Shown: positions 25,017-32,770 of the stretch, in pieces
Layout of the letters: each line of letters begins with the position of its first letter
How positions within the stretch are numbered: position 1 is the stretch's first letter
Assembly (NCBI GenBank): GCA_028713675.1
Contig: JAQTNV010000005.1
Span: forward strand, 1 to 64,000
DNA from: a bacterium
GTDB taxonomy: Bacteria; Desulfobacterota; JAPLJL01
Direction: 5' to 3'
Length of the DNA stretch: 64,000 nt
The notes under the pieces: model-generated
The model's database searches: none
What the model was told of the DNA's origin: nothing
Seen by the model: only the letters and a program-made list of their open reading frames with translations
Translations under genes and position numbers: made by a program

Positions 25017-27059
25017 TTAAAAGTTCACCCTGACGGTTCCGGTGATCTTTCTCCCGATTTTTTCCGCCAGGGGAAACTCCCGGTGCTCGTAATTCAGAAG
25101 GTTGAAAGCGGCAATGCTGATATCGGCGTTTTTCTTCCAGAAGCTCCTGCCCAGTTGGGCATTCACGAGATTGTAAGCCGGAGCGGAGCCGATCGGATAA
25201 AACCCGGAAAGTGACGACCAATCGGTTTTCGAAACAAAGCTGTCGGAGACGGTGAAGTAGAGATCAAAACCGGGTTTTAAGGTAAACCCGGCATTTAATT
25301 TATAGAGCGGTGCGGTCTTGACCCTGGTCCCGGCTTCGTCCACCTGGGCCGTGGCGGGATCGTCCTTCAGATTCTCCAGGTATTGAAAGGAACAATTGGC
25401 GAAACCGGAAAGCCAGGACCGGAGCTTTCCCTTGGCTTCGATCTCCCCGCCGAGGAGCCAGATTTTTCCGAAATTCTCCCACATCACGTAAGGCTTTTCG
25501 AACATTTCCCCCGGACTGCCGGATGGGGGAGCGTGGATCAGGTCGTATCCCCAACTTGAAAAAATGTTCGCGTTTACGATTGCATCCGGAGAAGGTAGCC
25601 AGCGGTAACCAAGCTCGGTGGATATGATCTTTTCGGGCTTGAGGTCCTTGTTGCCGATTACCGTGAGCTGGAATCCGAGGACCTCAACCGGCACGTCCAA
25701 GAAGGCCTCAAAATGGGTGGGATTACGGTAGGTGTAGCCGGACGAGAAATAGAGGGTGTGGTTGAGCACCGGGGTGAAAACCAGGCTGCCCTGGGGCGAA
25801 AAATTGAAACCGAATTCGGAATGTTCATCGAACCTGATCCCGGCCAGGAGAGAAAGGTTCCTGAGGATCCCCTTTTCATCATTGATATAAGCGGACCCGA
25901 TATGAATGGCCCGGTAGCTTTTGTCCATGAATTTATTCACCGAAAACTGCCATTGTTCATTGATGGTGCCGGGGGGATTGATCTTGACGGTATTCAGCCG
26001 GTAACCACCGCCCCAGCTGATTTTACCCAGATAGGCCAGCTCGAAATTGTGGCGAAAATCGAAGTCGTAAGTGTCGAGATCGAAATCCTTGATGGTCATG
26101 GTGGCGTCGGCCAATTCCTCCGGAACCAAGGAGAAATATCCTCCCAACGCCGTGGACAGCAGAGGCATATCCTTAAGCCGGATATCGATGTCACCCTGCC
26201 CTCCGGTCCAGAACGCTCCGACGCGCAGATGGGGAGATCGATAAGCAAGCTTCAGATGTGGTTGAGATGCATTTTTCACCATCATGTAGCCCAGGACATC
26301 GTAAAATATTTCCATGTTCCGGCCATATACCCCGCCGCCCTCGACAGAAACCTCGGAATCGTGGAAAAGCGGATAAGAGAAAAACGCCCGGCCCTTGCCC
26401 ACCTGGAGGGAGGGGTCGTCCGAATCACGCCACTTATAGGCTTGATTCCAGCCGGCCGAGGCTTTGTAACTCAGTTGGCCAATTTTTCCCCCCTGGATGA
26501 CGGATCCGATCAAGGTGCCGCGCTCTCCGTAGGTCGCGTTCAGCCGGGTTCCGGTGAGCTCCCGGGGAGACTTGGTGATGATATTGATCACCCCGCTGAA
26601 GGCGTTGGCGCCGTAAAGGGCCGATCCGGAACTGCGGATCACTTCGATCCGCTTGATTTCTTCGAGGCTGATGTCAAGGGCCTCCCACCAGACCATCCCC
26701 ATGACATCCTGGTAAACGGTCCTTCCATCCACCAGGACCAGCATTTTGTTGGACCAGGTCCGGTTAAAACCCCGGCTGCAGACATCCGAACCGGCCGCGG
26801 TGGTCTGCATGACATCCATCCCGGGAAGTCTACGGAGAAGATCGGGGATGTTGGTGGCGCCGGATTCACGGATTTCCCCATCGGTGATGACCGATACCGC
26901 GAGGGGCACCTCCTCCAGCTTTTTCTGGAGCATCTCCACTTGGACCCACTCCCCCGCGTCGAGGAAAGACTCCTCCCCCTCCTGGGCCCGGCCGGAAAGA
27001 GGAAAAACCAACAGGATTAAAACCAGGATTAAACGGGCGGTTTGGCGGCAGGCCTTCAT
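25017..27059 (-). CDS. TonB-dependent outer-membrane receptor
   Basis: 680 residues from the ATG at 27059, whose product MKACRQTARLILVLILLVF is a typical signal peptide (an upstream in-frame ATG at 27098 would add 13 residues and hide it). The plug domain covers about 35-165, with VPLAVSVITDGEIRESGA, LRRLPGMDV, RGFNRTWSNKMLVLVDGR and SSGSALYGANAFSGVINI. The remainder is a 22-strand-type barrel ending in the terminal aromatic VRVNF. The ligand cannot be assigned: the order resembles vitamin B12/siderophore receptors (BtuB/CirA class), and the following gene encodes a periplasmic binding protein. The upstream gap of about 130 bases is shared with a divergent hydrolase gene. Confidence 0.9.
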   Translation of the reverse strand: MKACRQTARLILVLILLVFPLSGRAQEGEESFLDAGEWVQVEMLQKKLEEVPLAVSVITDGEIRESGATNIPDLLRRLPGMDVMQTTAAGSDVCSRGFNRTWSNKMLVLVDGRTVYQDVMGMVWWEALDISLEEIKRIEVIRSSGSALYGANAFSGVINIITKSPRELTGTRLNATYGERGTLIGSVIQGGKIGQLSYKASAGWNQAYKWRDSDDPSLQVGKGRAFFSYPLFHDSEVSVEGGGVYGRNMEIFYDVLGYMMVKNASQPHLKLAYRSPHLRVGAFWTGGQGDIDIRLKDMPLLSTALGGYFSLVPEELADATMTIKDFDLDTYDFDFRHNFELAYLGKISWGGGYRLNTVKINPPGTINEQWQFSVNKFMDKSYRAIHIGSAYINDEKGILRNLSLLAGIRFDEHSEFGFNFSPQGSLVFTPVLNHTLYFSSGYTYRNPTHFEAFLDVPVEVLGFQLTVIGNKDLKPEKIISTELGYRWLPSPDAIVNANIFSSWGYDLIHAPPSGSPGEMFEKPYVMWENFGKIWLLGGEIEAKGKLRSWLSGFANCSFQYLENLKDDPATAQVDEAGTRVKTAPLYKLNAGFTLKPGFDLYFTVSDSFVSKTDWSSLSGFYPIGSAPAYNLVNAQLGRSFWKKNADISIAAFNLLNYEHREFPLAEKIGRKITGTVRVNF

Positions 27060-27192
27060 AATGAAAATGATTCTATTAAATAATTCCTGTTCGGGCAAAC
27101 ATTGTTTTGGTAATATTTAAAGAACCATGAGCAAATTTTACATATAACCGTCAGGAAAAAATAAGCTGGCCAGGAAAGAAAGGAACACCCTA

Positions 27193-28341
27193 ATGTACCG
27201 AAAAAAATTATTGTTCCTGTTAGCATTGATGCTGCTTTATTCCGTGGTCTTTTCTGGTTGCGGGGGCAAAGACGACCGCCTGCCTGCCGTTAATGTGGAC
27301 CTTTCCCAGCCCGGCCCTTACCTGGCGGGGGCTACCACGATCACGCTTCATGACACGTCCCGTCCGACCATGGCGAACGGAATCTACCCGGGTGACGTGT
27401 CCCGCACCCTCGTGGTCGATATCAGGTATCCTTCCACCACCGGCGGAAAGGGCTCCACTCTGGATCTTTCCAGGGGGCCCTACCCCCTCATTGTTTTGAG
27501 CCATGGCTACATGGCCCAGGGACGGCTTTACTCCTTTTTCACCAATCACCTGGCGAGTTACGGTTATGTGATCGCCGCGCCTGACTTCCCCCTGACCAAC
27601 CTGGCCGCACCCGGGGGAGCGAACCCAGCGGATGTGCTCAACCAGCCCGGTGACGTTTCCTTCGTTATGGACCGGATGCTGGACTTCTCCGCCAACCCCG
27701 GGCATCTGCTGGCCGGAAGCATCGACCCCGACCGGATCGGGGTGGCCGGCCATTCCCTGGGCGGGTTCACCACCCTGGTCGTTACCTTCAGCCCGGTTTA
27801 CGGCGACGACCGGATCAAGGCCTCCATGCCCATGGCCCCCTTTGGGTGCCCGTTCGAAAAAGATTTTTTCCGCACCCGCCCGGTTCCCCTGCTGCTCGCG
27901 GGGGGGACCGCCGATATTTTCGTAACCTTCCCGGAAAACCTTGCCGCTCCCTATGAGCGCGCCGTCAGCCCCAAATACCTGCTGGAGGTCACGGACGGTA
28001 CCCACATGTCGTTTTGCGACATGAATATCCCCGAATATCAGGCTTTCACCACGATGTTCAGTTCCACCACGTTCACGGATGCGATGGCCGGGCAAATGAA
28101 TGATCTCCTGAACAGCGTCGGCAACGCCGATCAATGCGCCGGAATGGGAGTAATGAGTGATCCCGGTTCGGTCAAGGCCCCGGAAAAAGTCATCGAACCG
28201 GACCGTCAGCGCCGACTGGTCAAAATCTACGGAACCGCTTTTTTTGAGATTTATTTAAGCGGGAAGGAAGAATACAAATACTTCTTCACCGAAGATTTCG
28301 CCAAAACCACGCCGGAGGCGGTCATCCACAAGGACAATTAA
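27193..28341 (+). CDS. Alpha/beta-hydrolase lipoprotein
   Basis: 382 residues. Type II signal peptide MYRKKLLFLLALMLLYSVVF with lipobox Cys at about residue 23 (FSGCGG), so it is anchored in the outer or inner membrane. The alpha/beta-hydrolase domain has the oxyanion strand PYPLIVLSHGYMAQG (about 96-110), the nucleophile elbow VAGHSLGGF with Ser near residue 188, and a C-terminal His in DGTHMSFCD. It resembles PAF-acetylhydrolase/dienelactone-hydrolase-like esterases; the substrate is unknown. It is divergent from the TonB-receptor operon. The next gene, a cupin, is separated by a palindromic repeat. Confidence 0.85.
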   Translation: MYRKKLLFLLALMLLYSVVFSGCGGKDDRLPAVNVDLSQPGPYLAGATTITLHDTSRPTMANGIYPGDVSRTLVVDIRYPSTTGGKGSTLDLSRGPYPLIVLSHGYMAQGRLYSFFTNHLASYGYVIAAPDFPLTNLAAPGGANPADVLNQPGDVSFVMDRMLDFSANPGHLLAGSIDPDRIGVAGHSLGGFTTLVVTFSPVYGDDRIKASMPMAPFGCPFEKDFFRTRPVPLLLAGGTADIFVTFPENLAAPYERAVSPKYLLEVTDGTHMSFCDMNIPEYQAFTTMFSSTTFTDAMAGQMNDLLNSVGNADQCAGMGVMSDPGSVKAPEKVIEPDRQRRLVKIYGTAFFEIYLSGKEEYKYFFTEDFAKTTPEAVIHKDN

Positions 28342-28374
28342 AAGGAGGAAACTATTTCCATTCTCATACATAAC

Positions 28375-28429
28375 GTAGTTGCCCGATTTATCGGGCAATT
28401 TTAAAACCGCCGATGAATCGGCAAACTAC
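28375..28429. repeat. Nested palindromic repeat upstream of the cupin gene
   Basis: GTAGTTGCCCGATTTATCGGGC near-palindrome and its mirrored partner GCCGATGAATCGGC...AACTAC. The outer arms GTAGTT/AACTAC enclose two internal hairpins (GCCCGAT/ATCGGGC and GCCGAT/ATCGGC). This is a dispersed-repeat form; it ends 15 bases before the ATG of the cupin gene. Confidence 0.7.
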
Positions 28430-28444
28430 AAATATGGAGGAAAA

Positions 28445-28783
28445 ATGAAACTTAAATACTATAAAGATGTGAAAGGAGAGCCGGTGGACGAAATCGGCGC
28501 GGCCAAGGTCACCCGGAGAATCCTCATCTCTCCCGAGGATGGAGCTCCCAACTTCATCATGCGGGTTTTCGAGATCGAGCCTTCCGGGCATACCCCCTAC
28601 CACACCCATCCCTTTGAGCATGAGGTCTTCGTCAAGTCAGGCACCGGAACCCTGGTTTTCGAGGGAAAGGATTACCCGGTCAAGGCGGGGAATGTGGTTT
28701 TCATCCAGGGCAACGAGAAGCACCAGTTCAGGAACAGCGGCAATGAACTGCTGGAGATCATCTGTCTGATCCCGAAGGGATAA
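28445..28783 (+). CDS. Cupin-domain protein
   Basis: 112 residues; start chosen at the ATG at 28445 because of the preceding TATGGAGG (an upstream in-frame ATG at 28379 lies inside a repeat). Single cupin barrel: motif 1 GHTPYHTHPFEHEVFVKSG gives the metal ligands His-x-His and Glu (about 44-62), motif 2 GNEKHQFRNSGN gives the fourth His (about 87-98). Such single-domain cupins bind Mn, Fe or Zn and act as isomerases or dioxygenase-like enzymes or sensors; the exact reaction cannot be told. Lone gene between two repeat elements. Confidence 0.88.
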   Translation: MKLKYYKDVKGEPVDEIGAAKVTRRILISPEDGAPNFIMRVFEIEPSGHTPYHTHPFEHEVFVKSGTGTLVFEGKDYPVKAGNVVFIQGNEKHQFRNSGNELLEIICLIPKG

Positions 28784-28789
28784 ACAGAT

Positions 28790-28878
28790 AGATTGCCGCG
28801 CTCCCGCTGGTCGCTCGCAATGACGAAACGATGGTCATTGCGAGGACTCCGACGTAGCGTCGGAGGACGAAGCAATCT
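28790..28878. repeat. Large palindromic repeat, family R2
   Basis: AGATTGCCGCGCTCCCGCTGGTCGCTCGCAATGAC followed by GTCATTGCGAG...GACGAAGCAATCT, an 89-base imperfect palindrome with an inner CCGACGTAGCGTCGG hairpin. Single arms recur at 29662-29698 and 31233-31277. It fills the gap between the cupin and the next gene. Confidence 0.85.
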
Positions 28879-28886
28879 AACATAAT

Positions 28887-29618
28887 ATGACCATCAAAAC
28901 CCTTCTGATCCTGCTCTCTCTGATTTCCTACCCTTCGGTGTCCGGGGCGGAATATCAACACTTACAGAAATACAATCTTATTCAAGAACAGCATCAGATC
29001 GCGCAGAATACTGAGGTATTGTTCGAAAAGCCAAAACAAGAAAGTTACCCTTCACATGTTTCTGCCTTCATTATCAAACCAACAAAATCATTGAAGCCAG
29101 TTTCCCCACGGATTGCTTTTTCTCTGGCTTCAATCCCCCTGGTAACCACGTCGGCAGTTTTTGCTGTTGAAACAGCTGTGGGCTGGCACAATTGGGAAAA
29201 CATCCGAATGCCAGGGATAGCTATAGTTTATGGATTATTTTCATTTACCTTTCTGACTATCCCAAGTCATATATATGTTCATGACAGCCTTAAAAAAACT
29301 TCTATTGTTATATCAGCAAAAGTCGTTTCCCTTGCAATGTCCATTCTTGGAATGATGATTGTCGCAAATAATCAGCTTATATGTGATTGGGGCGATTCTT
29401 CTAGTAATGACTGCGATAGCAAAGATGAATCAATAGGTAAATTAATGGTTTTTTTCGGAACGGTTGGGTATGTAGGAACCAATATCTACGAACTCATTGA
29501 CGCTCCTTTCGCCGCCAAGCGATATAACGAAAAAATTAAAGAACAACAGCAGGGATTTTTTGTTCTGCCCTATGCCTACAAGGACCAATATAGAATCAAT
29601 GTGGGATATCACTTCTAA
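28887..29618 (+). CDS. Membrane protein of unknown function
   Basis: 243 residues; no family recognised. Signal peptide at 1-20 (hydrophobic 4-14, VSGAEYQ). Four hydrophobic segments follow at about 72-92, 106-126, 138-158 and 185-200. An acidic loop (residues about 160-180, CDWGDSSSNDCDSKDES) contains two Cys. It is AT-rich compared with neighbours, which fits recent arrival. There is a weak RBS, and the gene lies between R2 repeats. The coding status is supported by length, a signal peptide and codon structure only. Confidence 0.55.
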   Translation: MTIKTLLILLSLISYPSVSGAEYQHLQKYNLIQEQHQIAQNTEVLFEKPKQESYPSHVSAFIIKPTKSLKPVSPRIAFSLASIPLVTTSAVFAVETAVGWHNWENIRMPGIAIVYGLFSFTFLTIPSHIYVHDSLKKTSIVISAKVVSLAMSILGMMIVANNQLICDWGDSSSNDCDSKDESIGKLMVFFGTVGYVGTNIYELIDAPFAAKRYNEKIKEQQQGFFVLPYAYKDQYRINVGYHF

Positions 29619-29661
29619 TCCCCCCACCTCCCAGAAAAATCTGGGCAAACAAATGGAATAT

Positions 29662-29698
29662 CTAGATTGCTTCGCTCCCGTTGGTCGCTCGCAATGAC
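29662..29698. repeat. R2 repeat, single arm
   Basis: AGATTGCTTCGCTCCCGTTGGTCGCTCGCAATGAC, the same unit as the left arm at 28790. No gene in the 29619-29845 gap. Confidence 0.75.
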
Positions 29699-29796
29699 AC
29701 CAAACTTCGGCGGATTGCCGCGGGGAGTATTATTTCCTCTTACGCAGCCTAAAGGCTGCGGCTACCTTTGTGTCTTTTTTTTGCCCTATGCTCTTT

Positions 29797-29846
29797 GCCC
29801 TACCTGTCCGACGAAGCCTTGGCGTAGTCGGATGCCCTATGCTTAT
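29797..29846. repeat. 50-bp repeat R3, copy 1
   Basis: GCCCTACCTGTCCGACGAAG...GGCGTAGTCGGATGCCCTATGCTTAT, identical over 50 bases to 31307-31356. It contains the hairpin TCCGAC/GTCGGA. It ends exactly at the stop codon of the following minus-strand gene. A degraded copy of the flank sits at 16451-16480. Confidence 0.85.
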
Positions 29847-31177
29847 CAAGGTAATTTTCCCAGGATCGCTTCCGCGCAGATCATGGCCGAATCGGACGCG
29901 CATTCCATCCCCGGGGCGGTCCGGGAATTAACCGAATCCCCGGTAAAATACAGCCCTACTATCTTGGGGGCCTTGGGGCCGGGTTTGTAGATCCCGTCGC
30001 ATTTCGGAGCCCGGGCCGGCTCCTCAAAATGGAAATAAGGCCGGACCCAGAGCGCCTTCTTTTCCCAGCCCGGGTACATCTCGTTCAAATCGTCTTTCAG
30101 GAGCTGAATGCTCTTCAGAAGTTTTTCCCGGTTGGAGGCCACTTCGGCTCCGACAATCGCGGAACACTCGAGCAGGTGCTGACCCGGAGGCGCGAGCGTG
30201 GGGGCCAGGTTCGAGGCCATAAAAATGGTTCCGGGATACTTTGTCCGCGGCAGCTGGGTCATGATGAACATATTTTCAGTATATAACGGCTCGGTCATTC
30301 CGGCGGCGAAGCCCAGGTTGTAGGTCAGCTTGTTCAGATTCTTGGCTTTTTTAATGAAGGCCGGGGGGAAAATTCCCTCATCCAGAAGGTTCAGGACTTC
30401 CCAGACCGGAAATGCGGTAACCACGATCGGGGCCTCGATTTTAACCATCCGGTCAATCGCTCCGTCCGGGCTCTCCTCGTCCGGCTCCATTAAAACCCCG
30501 GTGACATGCTTCTTCTCGATCAGGATCCGGCTGACCTTGGCGCCGGTTCTGACCTCGCCGTTCCGCTCCCGGATGGAATCAGCCAGCACCCGGGAAAAAT
30601 CCCCGATCCCCTGGGCGGCCAGGAAGGTGGTGGTGGACCGCAGGATGAGACGAATCGATTCGATGAAGCTGCTCGCGGCCATGTCTTCAAGCCGGGCGAT
30701 GGTGGTGACCACGATCGCGCACATGTGCCAGAGATCGCGGACCACCTTGTCCTTGACGATGGGCGCAAGCCATTCCTTCGCGGAGATCCCGTCGGCCTTT
30801 TTCCATTTAGCCGGGGTCATTTCGTTGACTGCATTATACAGAGCGAGCATATCGGGGTTGCCGATCGGGGCCAGGTTGGCGATGGTTTCGGCCTGGTGTT
30901 TTTTATAATCGTAAATCTTCATGTCATCAAAAATTCCGCGGGCGGGAGGCTCCTTCCCCACCTGCATGATCAGGTCGTCGATCCTTCCGCCGACGAGCCC
31001 GGCGTGCTCCCCGATATTGAGGGTGTAATCCTTGTACTTGAACGAGGTGGCGCGCCCGCCGATCTGTTTGGTTTTCTCCAGGACCACCACTCTTTTTCCC
31101 GCCTTGGCGAGGAGGGCTCCCACCCCCAGGCCGGAGAGCCCGGCCCCGATCACGACGGCATCAAATCTTTCGGTCAT
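29846..31177 (-). CDS. CrtI-like NAD(P)/FAD-dependent oxidoreductase 1
   Basis: 443 residues of the phytoene-desaturase/amine-oxidase flavoprotein superfamily. The FAD dinucleotide fold AVVIGAGLSGLGVGALLAK (about 7-25) is followed by LEKTKQIGGRATSFKY, and the C-terminal FAD motif LYFTGDSVNSRTAPGMEC ends near the terminus. It closely resembles the two genes upstream on the same strand (31362-32702 and 32771-34216), forming a tandem triplet. Family members are desaturases, saturases or isomerases acting on isoprenoid or fatty substrates; the substrate here is not evident. A strong AAAGGAGG precedes the ATG. It is the last gene of the catabolic island. Confidence 0.88.
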   Translation of the reverse strand: MTERFDAVVIGAGLSGLGVGALLAKAGKRVVVLEKTKQIGGRATSFKYKDYTLNIGEHAGLVGGRIDDLIMQVGKEPPARGIFDDMKIYDYKKHQAETIANLAPIGNPDMLALYNAVNEMTPAKWKKADGISAKEWLAPIVKDKVVRDLWHMCAIVVTTIARLEDMAASSFIESIRLILRSTTTFLAAQGIGDFSRVLADSIRERNGEVRTGAKVSRILIEKKHVTGVLMEPDEESPDGAIDRMVKIEAPIVVTAFPVWEVLNLLDEGIFPPAFIKKAKNLNKLTYNLGFAAGMTEPLYTENMFIMTQLPRTKYPGTIFMASNLAPTLAPPGQHLLECSAIVGAEVASNREKLLKSIQLLKDDLNEMYPGWEKKALWVRPYFHFEEPARAPKCDGIYKPGPKAPKIVGLYFTGDSVNSRTAPGMECASDSAMICAEAILGKLP

Positions 31178-31232
31178 TTAAACCTCCTTTAAAATTGGCT
31201 CGAAAAGGTTAAAGCGAAAAAGGTCCTATCAT

Positions 31233-31277
31233 TAGATTGCCGCGCTCTCCCGCCCGGGCGGGGTCGTTCGCAATGAC
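31233..31277. repeat. R2 repeat, single arm
   Basis: AGATTGCCGCGCTCTCCCGCCC...GGTCGTTCGCAATGAC, third copy of the R2 unit, with a small C/G-rich insertion in the middle. Confidence 0.7.
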
Positions 31278-31306
31278 GTTATCGAGCGTCTTGCCCTTTG
31301 CTCTAT

Positions 31307-31356
31307 GCCCTACCTGTCCGACGAAGCCTTGGCGTAGTCGGATGCCCTATGCTTAT
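31307..31356. repeat. 50-bp repeat R3, copy 2
   Basis: Identical to 29797-29846. Again it lies at the 3' end of a CrtI-like oxidoreductase gene (6 bases beyond its stop), as though repeat and gene end were copied together or the repeat targets such sites. Confidence 0.85.
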
Positions 31357-31361
31357 TAAGG

Positions 31362-32702
31362 CTATTTCCCCAGAATCGCGTTCGCGCAGATCATCGCGGA
31401 ATCGGCGGCCGCTTCCAGGCCGGGAACGGTCCGTGAGTTCGCGGTATCGCCGGCGAAGAAAAGCCCGGCAATCCCCGGGGCTTTCGCGCCGGGTCGGAAT
31501 TTCCCCATTCTGCCCGCGCTCCGGGAAGGCTCTTCCCAGCGGAAGAACGGGCGGATCCAGAGGGCTTTTTTCTCCCACCCGGGGAAGATTTTATTGACGA
31601 ACTCCTTGATCTCGGCGATTGTTTTCGCGATCCGTTCGGGGTCGGTGCCGAAGGGAGGCTCGCAGACGCAGGTGAACTCGGTCAGGTGGTTGCCTTCCAG
31701 GGAAATCGGAGGGACCACGACGCTGGTGGGGAGAATCGTCAGGGGCAATGGCGCGTCATTTTTCTGGGGCACATCGGCGAAGATGAATTTTTTCTCCGGG
31801 ATCAGCGGTTCCTTCGAAGCCATGCTGAACCCGATGTTGCAGACCTGAAGATCGAGATGGCGGCACATCTTCACGAAGTCAGCGGGGAAAAGCTTCTCGT
31901 CTAATACGCGGAAAAGATCCCAGACCGGGAAAGCGGTGGCCACAATCGGGGCCTCGATCTTGACGATATTTTCCATCGTCCGGTCCGGGGTTTCCTCCCC
32001 GATTTCCACCGAGACCCCCTTCACCTTCTTGTCCTCCACGATCACGTGGAGCACCTTGGCCCGGGTCCGCACATCCCCGCCCTTGGACTTGATCACTTCC
32101 GCCAGGGCCTGGGAAAGGCTCCCGTAGCCCTTGGTGAGCATGTAGGTGATGGGGGAACGGGTGACCACCTTCATCGATTCAATCAGGGCGCTGGCGGCCA
32201 TGTCCTCCAGTTTCCGGGTGGTGCAGCAAACGGTTCCGTTGGTATGGGCGATCCACCTGAGCTTGGGATCGGTAACGTACTGGGCCAGCCACTCAGCCCC
32301 GGTCATCCCGTCGAACTTGGACATGTCTTTGTCCTCGATCTCGGCCAGGGCGCCGTAGAGCTTCTGGGCTTCGTCCGGCTTGTCCACCAGAACCTTATCC
32401 ATCATGGTAAAGTATTTGCCGTCCTCATAAATCACGAATTCGTCGAAGAATCCCTTGTCCTTCTCGTCGTCCAGCGGCTTCCCCACCGCTTCCATCATCT
32501 GGTCCACCTTGCCCATGTGGAGCCCGGCGTGCTGGCCGATATTCAGAATAAAACCTTTATACTTGAAAGAGGTTGCCCTCCCCCCCAGATAGGGAGACTG
32601 CTCCAGCACCAGCACTTTTTTCCCTCCTGTAGCCAACAGCGCTCCCACTCCCATGCCTGAGAGACCGCCCCCAACCACGATTGCGTCAAACTTTTCCGCC
32701 AT
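31362..32702 (-). CDS. CrtI-like NAD(P)/FAD-dependent oxidoreductase 2
   Basis: 446 residues from the ATG at 32702, chosen because GAAAGGAGG precedes it (a longer frame to 32771 lacks an RBS). FAD motif AIVVGGGLSGMGVGALLA at the N-terminus, then LEQSPYLGGRATSFKYKG, and LFFAGDTANSRTVPGLEA near the C-terminus. Paralogous to both neighbours, with the same spacing of motifs, so the triplet arose by duplication. A sequence difference in the last motif (TANSRTVPGLEAAADSA) hints at a changed substrate site. Same operon and inferred role as oxidoreductase 1. Confidence 0.88.
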   Translation of the reverse strand: MAEKFDAIVVGGGLSGMGVGALLATGGKKVLVLEQSPYLGGRATSFKYKGFILNIGQHAGLHMGKVDQMMEAVGKPLDDEKDKGFFDEFVIYEDGKYFTMMDKVLVDKPDEAQKLYGALAEIEDKDMSKFDGMTGAEWLAQYVTDPKLRWIAHTNGTVCCTTRKLEDMAASALIESMKVVTRSPITYMLTKGYGSLSQALAEVIKSKGGDVRTRAKVLHVIVEDKKVKGVSVEIGEETPDRTMENIVKIEAPIVATAFPVWDLFRVLDEKLFPADFVKMCRHLDLQVCNIGFSMASKEPLIPEKKFIFADVPQKNDAPLPLTILPTSVVVPPISLEGNHLTEFTCVCEPPFGTDPERIAKTIAEIKEFVNKIFPGWEKKALWIRPFFRWEEPSRSAGRMGKFRPGAKAPGIAGLFFAGDTANSRTVPGLEAAADSAMICANAILGK

Positions 32703-32770
32703 TTTTTCCTCCTTTCGGGAAATGCTGCGATTGGAAAACCGCCGAACCGATGCTCGCTGCGGTTTCTTCA

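Noticed and set aside
25713-27020. 435-codon open frame on the + strand opposite the TonB-receptor gene
   Set aside because: It lies wholly antisense to a clear TonB-dependent receptor with plug and barrel motifs. The translation is rich in Pro/Gly/His/Arg with no domain, so it is a GC-rich shadow frame.
28445-28783. Cupin gene start at 28379 giving 134 residues
   Set aside because: The extra 22 codons fall in the nested palindromic repeat, and the ATG at 28445 has a TATGGAGG RBS.
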